64,000 nt of DNA, taken from contig NZ_LAQL01000017.1 of assembly GCF_001026905.1 (NCBI RefSeq), positions 1-64,000 on the forward strand, in the 5' to 3' direction. The DNA is from Kiloniella spongiae (lineage in GTDB: Bacteria; Pseudomonadota; Alphaproteobacteria; Kiloniellales; Kiloniellaceae). Shown here piece after piece: positions 29,193-37,731 of this stretch. Each line of letters begins with the position of its first letter. The first letter of the stretch is position 1. The notes under the pieces are model-generated. The model worked only from the letters and a program-made list of their open reading frames with translations. It ran no database searches and was not told the DNA's origin. Both the position numbers and the translations under genes were made by a program.

Positions 29193-30377
29193 ATGCCTGA
29201 CAGTACGCACGAAAAAAGTCAGCAGGGAAAACACCAGAGGGAGGAGCGATCCTCCCTCTGGCCTGTTGAAGATAAAGACATCACGGCTTGGACCGACCAT
29301 TATTTCAATCGAAGTAAGAAGGTCGTTGAAAAGTTTGGTGATCAAAAGGTGACCTATGCCATCTTTATGCGGCGTCCTGTCGTATCTGCGCCGGGGCTTG
29401 TTATCAAGTGGCTGGAAGAGATGGCGTTAAAGCGTGACTTTGATCTTAAAATAGATCTTCGTTATGCCGAAGGACGCTGGGTTGGTGCCGGTGAACCGAT
29501 TATGTATCTTACCGGATCTCTTACACATCTAGTCGACCTTGAAACTCTGTTGTTACAGCGTCTTGGTCCTGCCTGTGTGGCGGCCTACAATGCCTTTACC
29601 ATGTGTTCTGATCTTCATTCTGTTGCTTTTCTGGCAATGGATGCCCGTCACTGTGCGGGAACTGATATGGCCGAAATTATGGCCTATGCGGCTTCTGTCG
29701 GGGCAGATCGAGCCAAGCGTAAAAACGGGGCCGTTGGTTTCGTTGGCAATGCAACGGATGCAACCGCGCATTACTTTGGACAGGATGGCGGCATGGGCAC
29801 GATGCCGCATGCCCTGATTGGCTATGCAGGATCGACCTTGAAAGCTGCGGAAATGTTCGATGAGACCTTTCCGGGTGATCCTATGACCGTTCTGGTGGAT
29901 TATTTTGCGCGTGAGATTACTGATGCGTTGACGGTTTGCCGTCGCTTTCCAAAACGTGCCGCTGAAGGCCTGTTGTCTGTACGTCTGGATACAGCGGGAA
30001 GTCGGTTTGTCGAAACGCTTGATCCGCCGAGTTCTTACGCGGTTCTTGAGCGCAATGTGCCGCGGGCAATCCGTGGCTACCGAAACGAAGAAGAACTTCG
30101 CTATCTGGTTGGGCCGGGTGTGTCAGCTGCTGCGATCTGGACAATGCGGGAAGCATTGGATCAAGAAGGCTTTACCAAAGTCAAGATTGTTGCCTCGTCT
30201 GGTTTTAGTCCGGCTAAGTGCCGCTTGATGGCTGAGGCTGAGGCACCACTTGATGTTGTGGGTACAGGAAGTTATCTGCCTAATCGCTGGTCTGAAACCT
30301 ATGCGACGGCTGATATTGTAGAATATGATAACGTTCCCCGTGTGAAGGTGGGACGAGAGTTCCTGATTAGAAAGTAA
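29193..30377 (+). CDS. pncB: Nicotinate phosphoribosyltransferase
   Basis: 394 aa. Family features: FMRRPV, EMALKRDFDLKIDLRYAEG in the first half, the substrate-binding region TDMAEIMAYAAS and GTMPHALIGYAGST, and SRFVETLDPPSS in the barrel. It forms nicotinate mononucleotide from nicotinate and PRPP for NAD salvage. The NAD synthase gene lies about 1.6 kb further along. Spacing to sufE is 10 bp, so co-transcription is likely. Confidence 0.9.
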   Translation: MPDSTHEKSQQGKHQREERSSLWPVEDKDITAWTDHYFNRSKKVVEKFGDQKVTYAIFMRRPVVSAPGLVIKWLEEMALKRDFDLKIDLRYAEGRWVGAGEPIMYLTGSLTHLVDLETLLLQRLGPACVAAYNAFTMCSDLHSVAFLAMDARHCAGTDMAEIMAYAASVGADRAKRKNGAVGFVGNATDATAHYFGQDGGMGTMPHALIGYAGSTLKAAEMFDETFPGDPMTVLVDYFAREITDALTVCRRFPKRAAEGLLSVRLDTAGSRFVETLDPPSSYAVLERNVPRAIRGYRNEEELRYLVGPGVSAAAIWTMREALDQEGFTKVKIVASSGFSPAKCRLMAEAEAPLDVVGTGSYLPNRWSETYATADIVEYDNVPRVKVGREFLIRK

Positions 30378-30387
30378 ATAGGCAATA

Positions 30388-30831
30388 ATGACTGAAATGG
30401 TTCAGGATGCATCATTAGACACATCCATCGAAGATCTGATCGATAGCTTTGAATTCCTTGATGATTGGGAAGAGCGATATCGATATATCATCGAGATGGG
30501 GCGAAAGCTTACCCCTATGGACGATGCGCTTAAGACGGAGGCATCACGTGTTCAGGGGTGTACCAGTCAAGTTTGGCTTGTGTGTAATGTGGATGAGAAC
30601 ATGCCGCCACGTTTGAGCTTTATTGCAGATAGCGATGCACACATTGTGCGCGGGCTTGTTGCTGTTCTTCTGATGATTTTTTCAAACAAGACAGCACAGG
30701 AAATCAGGTCGATTGATATTGACGATATCCTTGCACGCTTGGAATTTTCACAACACCTTAGCCCAAACCGTGCCAATGGTTTACATGCGATGGTAAAACG
30801 CATTCAAGCAACGGCCGAAAGCTATTGCTGA
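30388..30831 (+). CDS. sufE: SufE-family cysteine desulfurase accessory protein
   Basis: 147 aa. The active cysteine is in VQGCTSQVWL, the SufE/CsdE sulfur-acceptor motif, preceded by the RYRYIIEMGRKL helix. It accepts persulfide sulfur from SufS and stimulates iron-sulfur cluster assembly. It is the last gene of the aroG-pncB-sufE run; no suf operon lies in the window. ATG start 10 bp after pncB. Confidence 0.92.
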   Translation: MTEMVQDASLDTSIEDLIDSFEFLDDWEERYRYIIEMGRKLTPMDDALKTEASRVQGCTSQVWLVCNVDENMPPRLSFIADSDAHIVRGLVAVLLMIFSNKTAQEIRSIDIDDILARLEFSQHLSPNRANGLHAMVKRIQATAESYC

Positions 30832-30864
30832 GGCCAGCAATTTATTTGTAGCAGTGTTAAAACT

Positions 30865-30898
30865 AAAAAGCTCGCAGGAATGTCTCTGCGAGCTTTTT
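30865..30898 (+). terminator. Terminator after sufE
   Basis: Perfect AAAAAGCTCGCAG / CTGCGAGCTTTTT arms with an 8-nt loop. The A and T flanks make it bidirectional for the convergent SDR gene ending at 30929. Confidence 0.9.
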
Positions 30899-30928
30899 AT
30901 GATTTTATGGATTGAGTTGTGAGCGCAA

Positions 30929-31708
30929 TTAGAATGTTCCGGGGTAGGATCCTCCATCCAATAGCCAGTTCTGTCCTGTTATAAAGCCTGCACGTGTACT
31001 GCAGAGGAACGCACAAGCGGCTCCAAATTCATCTGGCTTACCAAATCGTTTACTTGGGTTTGATGACCGACGCTTGGTCCATTCTTCGTCAAGTGTGGTG
31101 CCGTTCTTTTTTGCCGCGCTTTCTAGTGTCGCCGTCAAGCGATCTGTCTCGAATGGACCAGGGAGTAGGTTGTTTACTGTTACGTTGTTCGCGGCAACTT
31201 CCCGGGCAAGACCTGCCACAAAGCCAGTTAAGCCGGATCGTGCCCCATTGGATAATCCCAGAATTGAAATGGGCGCCTTTACGGCGCCGGAAGTAATGTT
31301 CACAACGCGTCCGAACTTGCGAGAAATCATCCCGTCGATCACAGCTTTGGTGAGCAGAATAGGGGTGACCATATTGGCTTCCAAAGCTTTGTGCCACTCT
31401 TCGCCTTCCCAATCACGGAAATTACCAGGGGGAGGGCCACCAGCATTGTTCACCAAAATATCAGGATCAGGGCATGCAGCGAGCAACTGAGTGCGCCCTT
31501 CAGCTGTAGTTACATCACAGGCGACGGTTGTGACTACTGTTCCTGTTGCATTACGAATTTCTTCTGCTGTGGCTTCCAGTGAATCCGGTGTTCGTCCGTT
31601 AATAACGATTTCAACGCCTTCGTTTGCCAGTTCCATTGCACAGGCTTTGCCAAGTCCTTTGGAGGACGCGCAGATAATGGCCTTGCGACCTGCGATACCT
31701 AAATCCAT
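30929..31708 (-). CDS. SDR-family oxidoreductase, atypical (no YxxxK)
   Basis: 259 aa Rossmann protein. The cofactor loop is ASSKGLGKA instead of TGxxxGxG. NNAGG and the Ser in VNITSGA are present, but at the position of the catalytic YxxxK the sequence reads GLSNGARSGLTG, without Tyr or Lys. This matches the BKR-like SDR subgroup known to lack the standard tetrad. Often annotated as a 3-oxoacyl-ACP reductase; that activity is not supported by the missing residues. Ends DGGSYPGTF. Convergent to sufE. Confidence 0.88.
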   Translation of the reverse strand: MDLGIAGRKAIICASSKGLGKACAMELANEGVEIVINGRTPDSLEATAEEIRNATGTVVTTVACDVTTAEGRTQLLAACPDPDILVNNAGGPPPGNFRDWEGEEWHKALEANMVTPILLTKAVIDGMISRKFGRVVNITSGAVKAPISILGLSNGARSGLTGFVAGLAREVAANNVTVNNLLPGPFETDRLTATLESAAKKNGTTLDEEWTKRRSSNPSKRFGKPDEFGAACAFLCSTRAGFITGQNWLLDGGSYPGTF

Positions 31709-31857
31709 CTTTATCTCCCTGATACGTATGGTGAGGATTCCTTAGGGGGATCTTCATTCCTTAAGCTTTGGGCTTCTTGGGTAATACTGCAAGCTCAAAT
31801 CTTTGATCTTTCGTACATTATTTTGCACTTCACTTTGTAACTTGTTTTTGGTGTGAA

Positions 31858-31898
31858 AGAAGCCTACATATACTCATTATGAGTATATGTAGGCTTCT
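31858..31898. repeat. 41-nt perfect palindrome between divergent genes
   Basis: Two exactly complementary 20-nt arms (31858-31877 and 31879-31898) around a single T. It lies about 150 bp upstream of the SDR gene start and 83 bp upstream of nadE. There is no U-tract, and it sits between divergent promoters, so a regulatory operator, attenuating hairpin or cruciform site is more likely than a terminator. Function unknown. Confidence 0.7.
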
Positions 31899-31981
31899 GG
31901 GATGAATCTCTAAATGAATTTCTGGGATAAATACTGTCTCTTATCCTTGCCGCCATACCTGTATAGAGGTAATAAGCTGAC

Positions 31982-33697
31982 ATGAGTGAAAAACTGACAA
32001 TTGCCTTTGCGCAAATGAACCCGACAGTCGGCGATATCCGTGGGAATGCTGATCTCATTCGTGCTGCCCGCCAGAAAGCAGCGGATGCTGGTGCGGACTT
32101 GCTGGTTACGCCTGAACTTAGTCTGGTGGGCTATCCACCGGAAGATCTTGTTCTGAAGCCTGAACTCTTGCTTGAGGCACAGGCTGAACTACGTAGCCTC
32201 ATGACTGATACCGCTGATGGTGGGCCTGGGATATTGGTCGGTGCACCAATGCCGGATGTGAAACTACAGGAAAACCCTTTCAAGAAAGCCTTCACGACAG
32301 CTGGATCAGAAATCTATAACGCTGCTGTCCTTTTGGATGGGGGAAGCCTTGTCGGATGGAAAGGCAAACATTTCCTTTGTGACTATAGTGTTTTTGATGA
32401 AAAGCGTGTTTTCAAGCAGGGTGCTTTGACGGGACCATTTTCATTTCGTGGTGTTCGTATTGGTGTCTTTATCTGCGAAGATATGTGGGATGCCGATGTT
32501 TGCGAAACGCTTGCCGAAGCTGGTGCAGAGATGTTGATTGGAATCAATGGATCTCAGTTTAACGCTGGTAAAACAGATACGCGCCAGCTTTTGGCTATTG
32601 AACGTATCAAGGAATGTGAACTCCCATTGGCTTATCTAAATATGGTAGGTGGACAGGATGACATTGTGTTCGATGGTGGTTCTTTTGTTCTGAATGCGGA
32701 TTGTAGCCTTAAGGCGCAGGCCCCCATGTTTGACGAGCACTTCATGGTAACTGAATGGCTGAAGAATGCTGATGGTGAATGGGAATGTCAGTCCTCACAA
32801 ACCGTTGCGCCTGAAGAAGAGCTAGCGGCTGTTTACCGTGCACTAGTGGTTGGTGTTCGTGACTATATCCGCAAGAATCGTTTCCCGGGTATTGTCATTG
32901 GCATGTCGGGAGGGATTGATTCCGCACTTTCTGCCGCTATTGCTGTAGATGCGATTGGGGCGGAACGTGTGCGCTGTATCATGATGCCATCGCCCTATAC
33001 GTCCAAAGAAAGTCTGGAGGACGCAAAACGTGCCACCGAACTTCTGGAGGTGAAATACGATTCTATTTCAATTGGCCCGGCAATGAAGGCATTCGAAGAA
33101 ATGCTGGCCTCGGTTATGGCGGGTACCGAAGCGGATACAACCGAAGAAAATATTCAAGCGAGATCTCGCGGTTTAACGCTGATGGCCATTTCCAACAAGC
33201 TTGGCTATATGGTGCTTTCCACAGGGAATAAATCAGAAATGTCGGTGGGTTACGCAACGCTTTATGGTGACATGTGTGGTGGTTATAACGCCCTGAAAGA
33301 TGTTTATAAAACCAAGGTTTTTGCGCTTTCTCGCTGGCGTAATGAACATAAACCAGATGACGTTCTCGGGCCTGATGGTGCTGTGATGCCGGATAGGATT
33401 ATCACCAAACCCCCCTCAGCAGAGTTGAAGCCAGATCAGACGGATCAGGATAGTTTGCCAGAATATGATATTCTGGATGGTATTCTGGAGTGTCTCATCG
33501 AAGAAGAATTACCTCTTGTGGATATTCTCGCACGGGGATATGACGAGAACACTGTTCGTCGGGTCTGGCGTATGTTAGACCTTGCAGAATATAAACGCCG
33601 TCAATCAGCGCCGGGTGTTCGCGTAACAATTCGCGACCTTGCCCGTGATCGACGTTATCCGATCACGAATGCGTTTCGCGGTCTTACAAACAGATAA
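31982..33697 (+). CDS. nadE: Glutamine-dependent NAD+ synthase
   Basis: 571 aa two-domain protein. The N-terminal nitrilase-type glutaminase has its triad in TPELSLVGYPPEDL (Glu), GWKGKHFLCDY (Lys) and FICEDMWD (Cys). The C-terminal synthetase domain (from about 300) has the ATP-pyrophosphatase loop GMSGGIDSALS. It amidates deamido-NAD using glutamine. ATG start right after the palindromic upstream region; gltX follows after 21 bp. Confidence 0.95.
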   Translation: MSEKLTIAFAQMNPTVGDIRGNADLIRAARQKAADAGADLLVTPELSLVGYPPEDLVLKPELLLEAQAELRSLMTDTADGGPGILVGAPMPDVKLQENPFKKAFTTAGSEIYNAAVLLDGGSLVGWKGKHFLCDYSVFDEKRVFKQGALTGPFSFRGVRIGVFICEDMWDADVCETLAEAGAEMLIGINGSQFNAGKTDTRQLLAIERIKECELPLAYLNMVGGQDDIVFDGGSFVLNADCSLKAQAPMFDEHFMVTEWLKNADGEWECQSSQTVAPEEELAAVYRALVVGVRDYIRKNRFPGIVIGMSGGIDSALSAAIAVDAIGAERVRCIMMPSPYTSKESLEDAKRATELLEVKYDSISIGPAMKAFEEMLASVMAGTEADTTEENIQARSRGLTLMAISNKLGYMVLSTGNKSEMSVGYATLYGDMCGGYNALKDVYKTKVFALSRWRNEHKPDDVLGPDGAVMPDRIITKPPSAELKPDQTDQDSLPEYDILDGILECLIEEELPLVDILARGYDENTVRRVWRMLDLAEYKRRQSAPGVRVTIRDLARDRRYPITNAFRGLTNR

Positions 33698-33718
33698 ATT
33701 AGAGATAAAGACGAGTTC

Positions 33719-35050
33719 ATGAAAGTACGCTTTGCTCCTAGCCCAACGGGTCGCCTACATGCCGGAAACGCCCGTATTGCGGTATTGAACTGGCTTATGG
33801 CCAAAAAAGCAGGTGGGAGCTTCTTGCTTCGTCTGGATGACACGGACACTGAACGGTCGACGGAAGAATATGCGAAGTCTATTCAAACAGATCTGAAATG
33901 GCTGGGCCTAGAGTGGGATGAATTTGCTGTTCAGTCTCACCGTATGGATCGGTATGAACTGGCAGCTGAAAAGCTGAAAGCAGATGGTCGCCTTTATCCT
34001 TGTTACGAAACTTCTGATGAACTCGGTCTGAAGAGAAAGATCGCTCTGCAGGCTGGTCGTCCACCGATCTATGACCGTGAGGCTTTGAAGTTAACACCGG
34101 AAGATATTGCGAAGTATGAAGCTGAGGGGCGTCAAGCCCATTGGCGTTTTAAGCTGGAACACAAGGATATTGACTGGACAGATCTTGTCCGTGGTGACGT
34201 GCATTTTGAAGGTCAGCATCTGACCGATCCTGTGCTTATCAGGGAAGATGGTCGTCCTTTGTATACACTGACATCCTGTGTTGATGATATTGAATTGGAC
34301 GTTACGCATGTGTTGCGTGGCGAAGATCATGTATCCAACACAGCCGTACAGGTACAGCTGTTTGAAGCTCTTGGTGGCAAGGTTCCTGAGTTCGCACATA
34401 TCTCCCTAATGGTTGGTGCGGACGGTTCAGGCCTCTCTAAACGTCTTGGCAGTTTAAGCCTGGAATCTCTTCGCGAGGAAGAAGGTTTTGAGCCGATGGC
34501 TTTGAATAGCTATCTGGCGCGCCTTGGTACGCCTGATCCTATTGAAGTTCGTCAGGCACCTGGAGCTTTAACTGAATTGTTTGATATTGCCCGCTTTGGT
34601 CGCGCGACACCGCGCTTTGATCCTGTTGAACTAGGACACTTGAATGCCAAGGTTCTGCATGATGCAGATTTTGCAGCGATTAAATCTCGTCTGCAGGATG
34701 GTTTCGACGAGGATCTTTGGGAAGTTGTGCGTCCAAACCTTGAGAAGCTGTCCGATACGCAGTCTTGGTTTGACATCTGTCGGGGTGCTGTGACACCGGA
34801 TATTGCGGATGAAGATGCTGAATTCCTGTCACTGGCGGCTGAAAAGCTGCCAGAGGGAGATTGGGATCAGGGCACATGGAAAGCCTTGACTACTCTTCTT
34901 AAAAACGAAACAGGGCGTAAGGGTAAACAGCTTTTCATGCCGCTTCGCAAAGCCTTGACCGGTCAGCAACATGGCCCGGAATTGGCTCAGCTTCTGCCTG
35001 TTATTGGTCGTGAACGTGCTGAAGCGCGTCTCAAAGGTCAAACAGCCTAA
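33719..35050 (+). CDS. gltX: Glutamate--tRNA ligase (GltX2-type)
   Basis: 443 aa. Class I synthetase signatures: [15 protein letters not shown] (HIGH region) at the N terminus, and SGLSKRLGS as the KMSKS equivalent. The length and the GSLSLESLR continuation fit the shorter of the two GluRS types found in alphaproteobacteria. Whether it charges tRNA-Glu only, or also mischarges tRNA-Gln for GatCAB, cannot be told from sequence. It is probably co-transcribed with nadE. Confidence 0.93.
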   Translation: MKVRFAPSPTGRLHAGNARIAVLNWLMAKKAGGSFLLRLDDTDTERSTEEYAKSIQTDLKWLGLEWDEFAVQSHRMDRYELAAEKLKADGRLYPCYETSDELGLKRKIALQAGRPPIYDREALKLTPEDIAKYEAEGRQAHWRFKLEHKDIDWTDLVRGDVHFEGQHLTDPVLIREDGRPLYTLTSCVDDIELDVTHVLRGEDHVSNTAVQVQLFEALGGKVPEFAHISLMVGADGSGLSKRLGSLSLESLREEEGFEPMALNSYLARLGTPDPIEVRQAPGALTELFDIARFGRATPRFDPVELGHLNAKVLHDADFAAIKSRLQDGFDEDLWEVVRPNLEKLSDTQSWFDICRGAVTPDIADEDAEFLSLAAEKLPEGDWDQGTWKALTTLLKNETGRKGKQLFMPLRKALTGQQHGPELAQLLPVIGRERAEARLKGQTA

Positions 35051-35071
35051 AATAAAGGCTGTCAGCATAGT

Positions 35072-35087
35072 TGTCGCTATAGCGACA
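35072..35087. repeat. 16-bp perfect palindrome downstream of gltX
   Basis: TGTCGCTATAGCGACA, a perfect dyad 22 bp past the gltX stop and about 100 bp upstream of cysS. It could be an operator or part of a terminator region. No protein is assigned. Confidence 0.4.
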
Positions 35088-35112
35088 CTTAAAATTATTG
35101 GCGTATATTCGT

Positions 35113-35139
35113 GAAAGGGGTTTAATATAAACCTCTTTC
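35113..35139 (+). terminator. Terminator after gltX
   Basis: GAAAGGGGTTTA / TAAACCTCTTTC arms with one mismatch (G-U) and a 3-nt loop, followed by TTTTATA. It separates gltX from cysS. Confidence 0.7.
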
Positions 35140-35185
35140 TTTTATACAATCACTTTATTCAACCCCTAGATTTCGGGAAAAGACG

Positions 35186-36571
35186 ATGACGATTAAAGTC
35201 CATAATACTCTTGCGCGTGAAAAGCAGGATTTCGAGCCAATCGATCCTAAAAATGTGCGCATGTATGTCTGTGGACCAACCGTTTATGATCTGGCGCATG
35301 TTGGTAATGCCCGCCCTGTTGTTGTCTTTGATACCTTTGCACGTTTGCTGCGCTACGTATATGGCGCGGAACATGTAACCTATGTCCGTAACATCACAGA
35401 TGTTGAAGATAAGATTATTGATGCATCCCTGAAATCGGGTGAACCGATCGAAAGCATTACCAAGCGTACAACACAAGCCTATCATGACGACATGGCGGCG
35501 CTTGGGGCGCTTCCTCCTGATATCGAACCACGTGCGACGGATCATATTCAGGAAATGATCGACATGACGGCAAAGCTGATTGAAAAAGGACATGCCTATG
35601 AGGCGGAAGGGCACGTGCTCTTTTCTGTTCAATCTATGGCGGATTATGGTGAGCTATCTCGTCGCAATCGCGATGATATGATTGCCGGTGCCCGTGTTGA
35701 GGTTGCGCCCTATAAAAAAGACCCTGCTGATTTTGTGCTATGGAAACCGAGTAATGATGAGCAACCTGGTTGGGAAAGCCCGTGGGGTAAAGGCCGACCG
35801 GGCTGGCACATCGAATGCTCAGCCATGTCCCGTGTTCATCTGGGCGAGACCTTTGATCTTCATGGTGGTGGATTGGATCTTACCTTCCCGCATCATGAAA
35901 ATGAAATTGCGCAATCCAAGTGCTGCAATGAAAAGCCTTATGTCCGTTACTGGATGCACAATGGTTATGTCGTGGTGAATGGCGAGAAGATGTCCAAGTC
36001 CCTTGGAAACTTCTTTACCGTGCGTCAGCTTCTGGACGAAGGTTTGAATGGTGAAGCACTGCGTTTGACCTTGTTGTCTGGTCACTATCGTCAACCGTTG
36101 GACATCACCCGTGAAAAGGTTGCTGAGTTTAAAACGCAGCTTGACCGTTTCTACGGCGCTATACAGTCTGTTGAGAAGATTGATGCCTCTACCGAAGAGG
36201 TTTCGGATTCTTTCCTTGAAGCTCTGAAAGACGATCTGAATACGCCATTGGCATTGTCTGTGTTGCATGACATTACCACGCAGTTGAACAAAACCACGGA
36301 CGACCGCAAAAAGAACCGCAAGGTTATTGCCCAGCTTAAGGGACAGCTTTTGGCGGGCGGAAAACTGTTGGGTATACTCCAGCAGGACCCCGAAGTGTGG
36401 TTCAAAGGCGATGGCGATGACAGTCAGGATATCGAGGCATTGATTGCTGAGCGTATCGAGGCCAAAAAATCTAAAGATTTTGGCCGTGCTGATGCCATTC
36501 GTGATGAGTTGGCTGCTCAGGGAATTGAACTGTTGGATAGCCCATCAGGAACAACCTGGCGCCGAAAATAA
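35186..36571 (+). CDS. cysS: Cysteine--tRNA ligase
   Basis: 461 aa. Zinc-ligand Cys in MYVCGPTVYD, HIGH motif as HVGNARP, zinc-site region GWHIECSAMS, FPHHENEIAQS, and KMSKSLGNF as the second signature. The C-terminal DALR-like helical bundle includes GRADAIRDELAAQGI. All catalytic parts are present and the length is normal. It stands alone between gltX and a LysR gene, with its own 5' region after the gltX terminator. Confidence 0.96.
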   Translation: MTIKVHNTLAREKQDFEPIDPKNVRMYVCGPTVYDLAHVGNARPVVVFDTFARLLRYVYGAEHVTYVRNITDVEDKIIDASLKSGEPIESITKRTTQAYHDDMAALGALPPDIEPRATDHIQEMIDMTAKLIEKGHAYEAEGHVLFSVQSMADYGELSRRNRDDMIAGARVEVAPYKKDPADFVLWKPSNDEQPGWESPWGKGRPGWHIECSAMSRVHLGETFDLHGGGLDLTFPHHENEIAQSKCCNEKPYVRYWMHNGYVVVNGEKMSKSLGNFFTVRQLLDEGLNGEALRLTLLSGHYRQPLDITREKVAEFKTQLDRFYGAIQSVEKIDASTEEVSDSFLEALKDDLNTPLALSVLHDITTQLNKTTDDRKKNRKVIAQLKGQLLAGGKLLGILQQDPEVWFKGDGDDSQDIEALIAERIEAKKSKDFGRADAIRDELAAQGIELLDSPSGTTWRRK

Positions 36572-36665
36572 TCGACTGAAAATAGCGTGGTTTTAGACGT
36601 TATTTTGCGTATTAATGCGGCTATATAATTATTGTGTTGATTGTGAATATTGATATTATTTTTGC

Positions 36666-37634
36666 ATGTCCGTAAGCACCAAGATTGCAAGAAATTTATC
36701 AATCAAGCACCTTCGTGCTTTTGTTTGTATCGCTAAGTGTCGTTCGTTTAGTCGTGCTGCAGATCAGTTGGCTATGTCTCAACCTGCTCTGACTTTATGC
36801 ATCAAGCAATTTGAGAGTATTGTCGAAGTTGCGATGCTGCAACGAACGACGAGATTGGTATCACTTACGCAGCAAGGGCAAGATTTTTTACCAAAAGCAG
36901 AGCGAGTTCTGCAGGACATTGATCTTGCAATCATTTCTGCCCGTACTGATGCATTAAAACAGGAAAAATGCGTTAAAGTTTCAATGCTTCCTTCTGTCGC
37001 TGTACGAATATGGCCGGAAGCGATGCGTAGTTATTCAGAAGTACAACAAGATACTGATGTGCGTGTCTATGATGATAATGCAAAAGGGGTTTTCCAGCAG
37101 GTTCTGTCTGGTGAAGTTGACTTTGGGGTTTCAAATATTTGGAACCCCGATCCTGATTTGAATTATATACCGTTTGTTCGGGATCGTGTTGGTTTAATTT
37201 GTCGTAATACGCATCCACTTGCCAGATCTTCCGGGCCATATAAATGGGATGATTTGAGTGATCTTGAGTTTGTTGGTATGGCAGCGGATACTGGCATTAG
37301 TCGTTTGATGTATAGTAAAAATGATTTTCCTGAATCAGTATTTTCACCAAAATTCACTGTTCTAACAATTGCTGCTTTGGCTGGAATAATCGAAAACGGC
37401 GAAGCTGTTTCTGCGTTGCCTGCTCTTGCGTGCCCGGATTATTTGAATCCTTCAGTTGTCTATAAGGAATTAAAAGAGCCGATTTTGTATCGCGATCTTT
37501 ATTTTGTTACTCATAAAAAAAAGCCTCTTTCAAAAGCAACTGAGATCCTGATCGCCTTTCTTCTTCAAGAGAGAAATCAAATATGTTCCAAATTTCCAAA
37601 TAAAACTGTTATGGCAACAAGCTTTGCAGGGTAA
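36666..37634 (+). CDS. LysR-family transcriptional regulator
   Basis: 322 aa. N-terminal winged helix-turn-helix (about 12-72: LRAFVCIAKCRSFSRAADQL ... SQPALTLCIKQFE), then a type 2 periplasmic-binding-like effector domain with VDFGVSNIW and GLICRNTHPLA. It is on the same strand as, and 97 bp upstream of, an unknown two-gene unit (37732-40172), with a LysR-box-like palindrome at 37701-37717. Regulation of those two genes is an inference from position. Confidence 0.92.
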   Translation: MSVSTKIARNLSIKHLRAFVCIAKCRSFSRAADQLAMSQPALTLCIKQFESIVEVAMLQRTTRLVSLTQQGQDFLPKAERVLQDIDLAIISARTDALKQEKCVKVSMLPSVAVRIWPEAMRSYSEVQQDTDVRVYDDNAKGVFQQVLSGEVDFGVSNIWNPDPDLNYIPFVRDRVGLICRNTHPLARSSGPYKWDDLSDLEFVGMAADTGISRLMYSKNDFPESVFSPKFTVLTIAALAGIIENGEAVSALPALACPDYLNPSVVYKELKEPILYRDLYFVTHKKKPLSKATEILIAFLLQERNQICSKFPNKTVMATSFAG

Positions 37635-37700
37635 TTTATTTGTTTTTTTTATAAATAAATCTTTTTTTTAAATTTCACTTCTCTTCATGAATCCACAAAG

Positions 37701-37717
37701 ATTTTCATTATGAAAAT
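37701..37717. promoter_or_regulatory. Candidate LysR-type operator
   Basis: ATTTTCATTATGAAAAT, a perfect 17-nt palindrome (8-nt arms, one central base) containing the T-N11-A pattern of LysR boxes. It lies 15 bp before the ATG at 37732 and just before its GGAGG ribosome site. That is very close to the start, which would fit repression or autoregulated control. Confidence 0.45.
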
Positions 37718-37731
37718 AGTGGAGGATTTAC

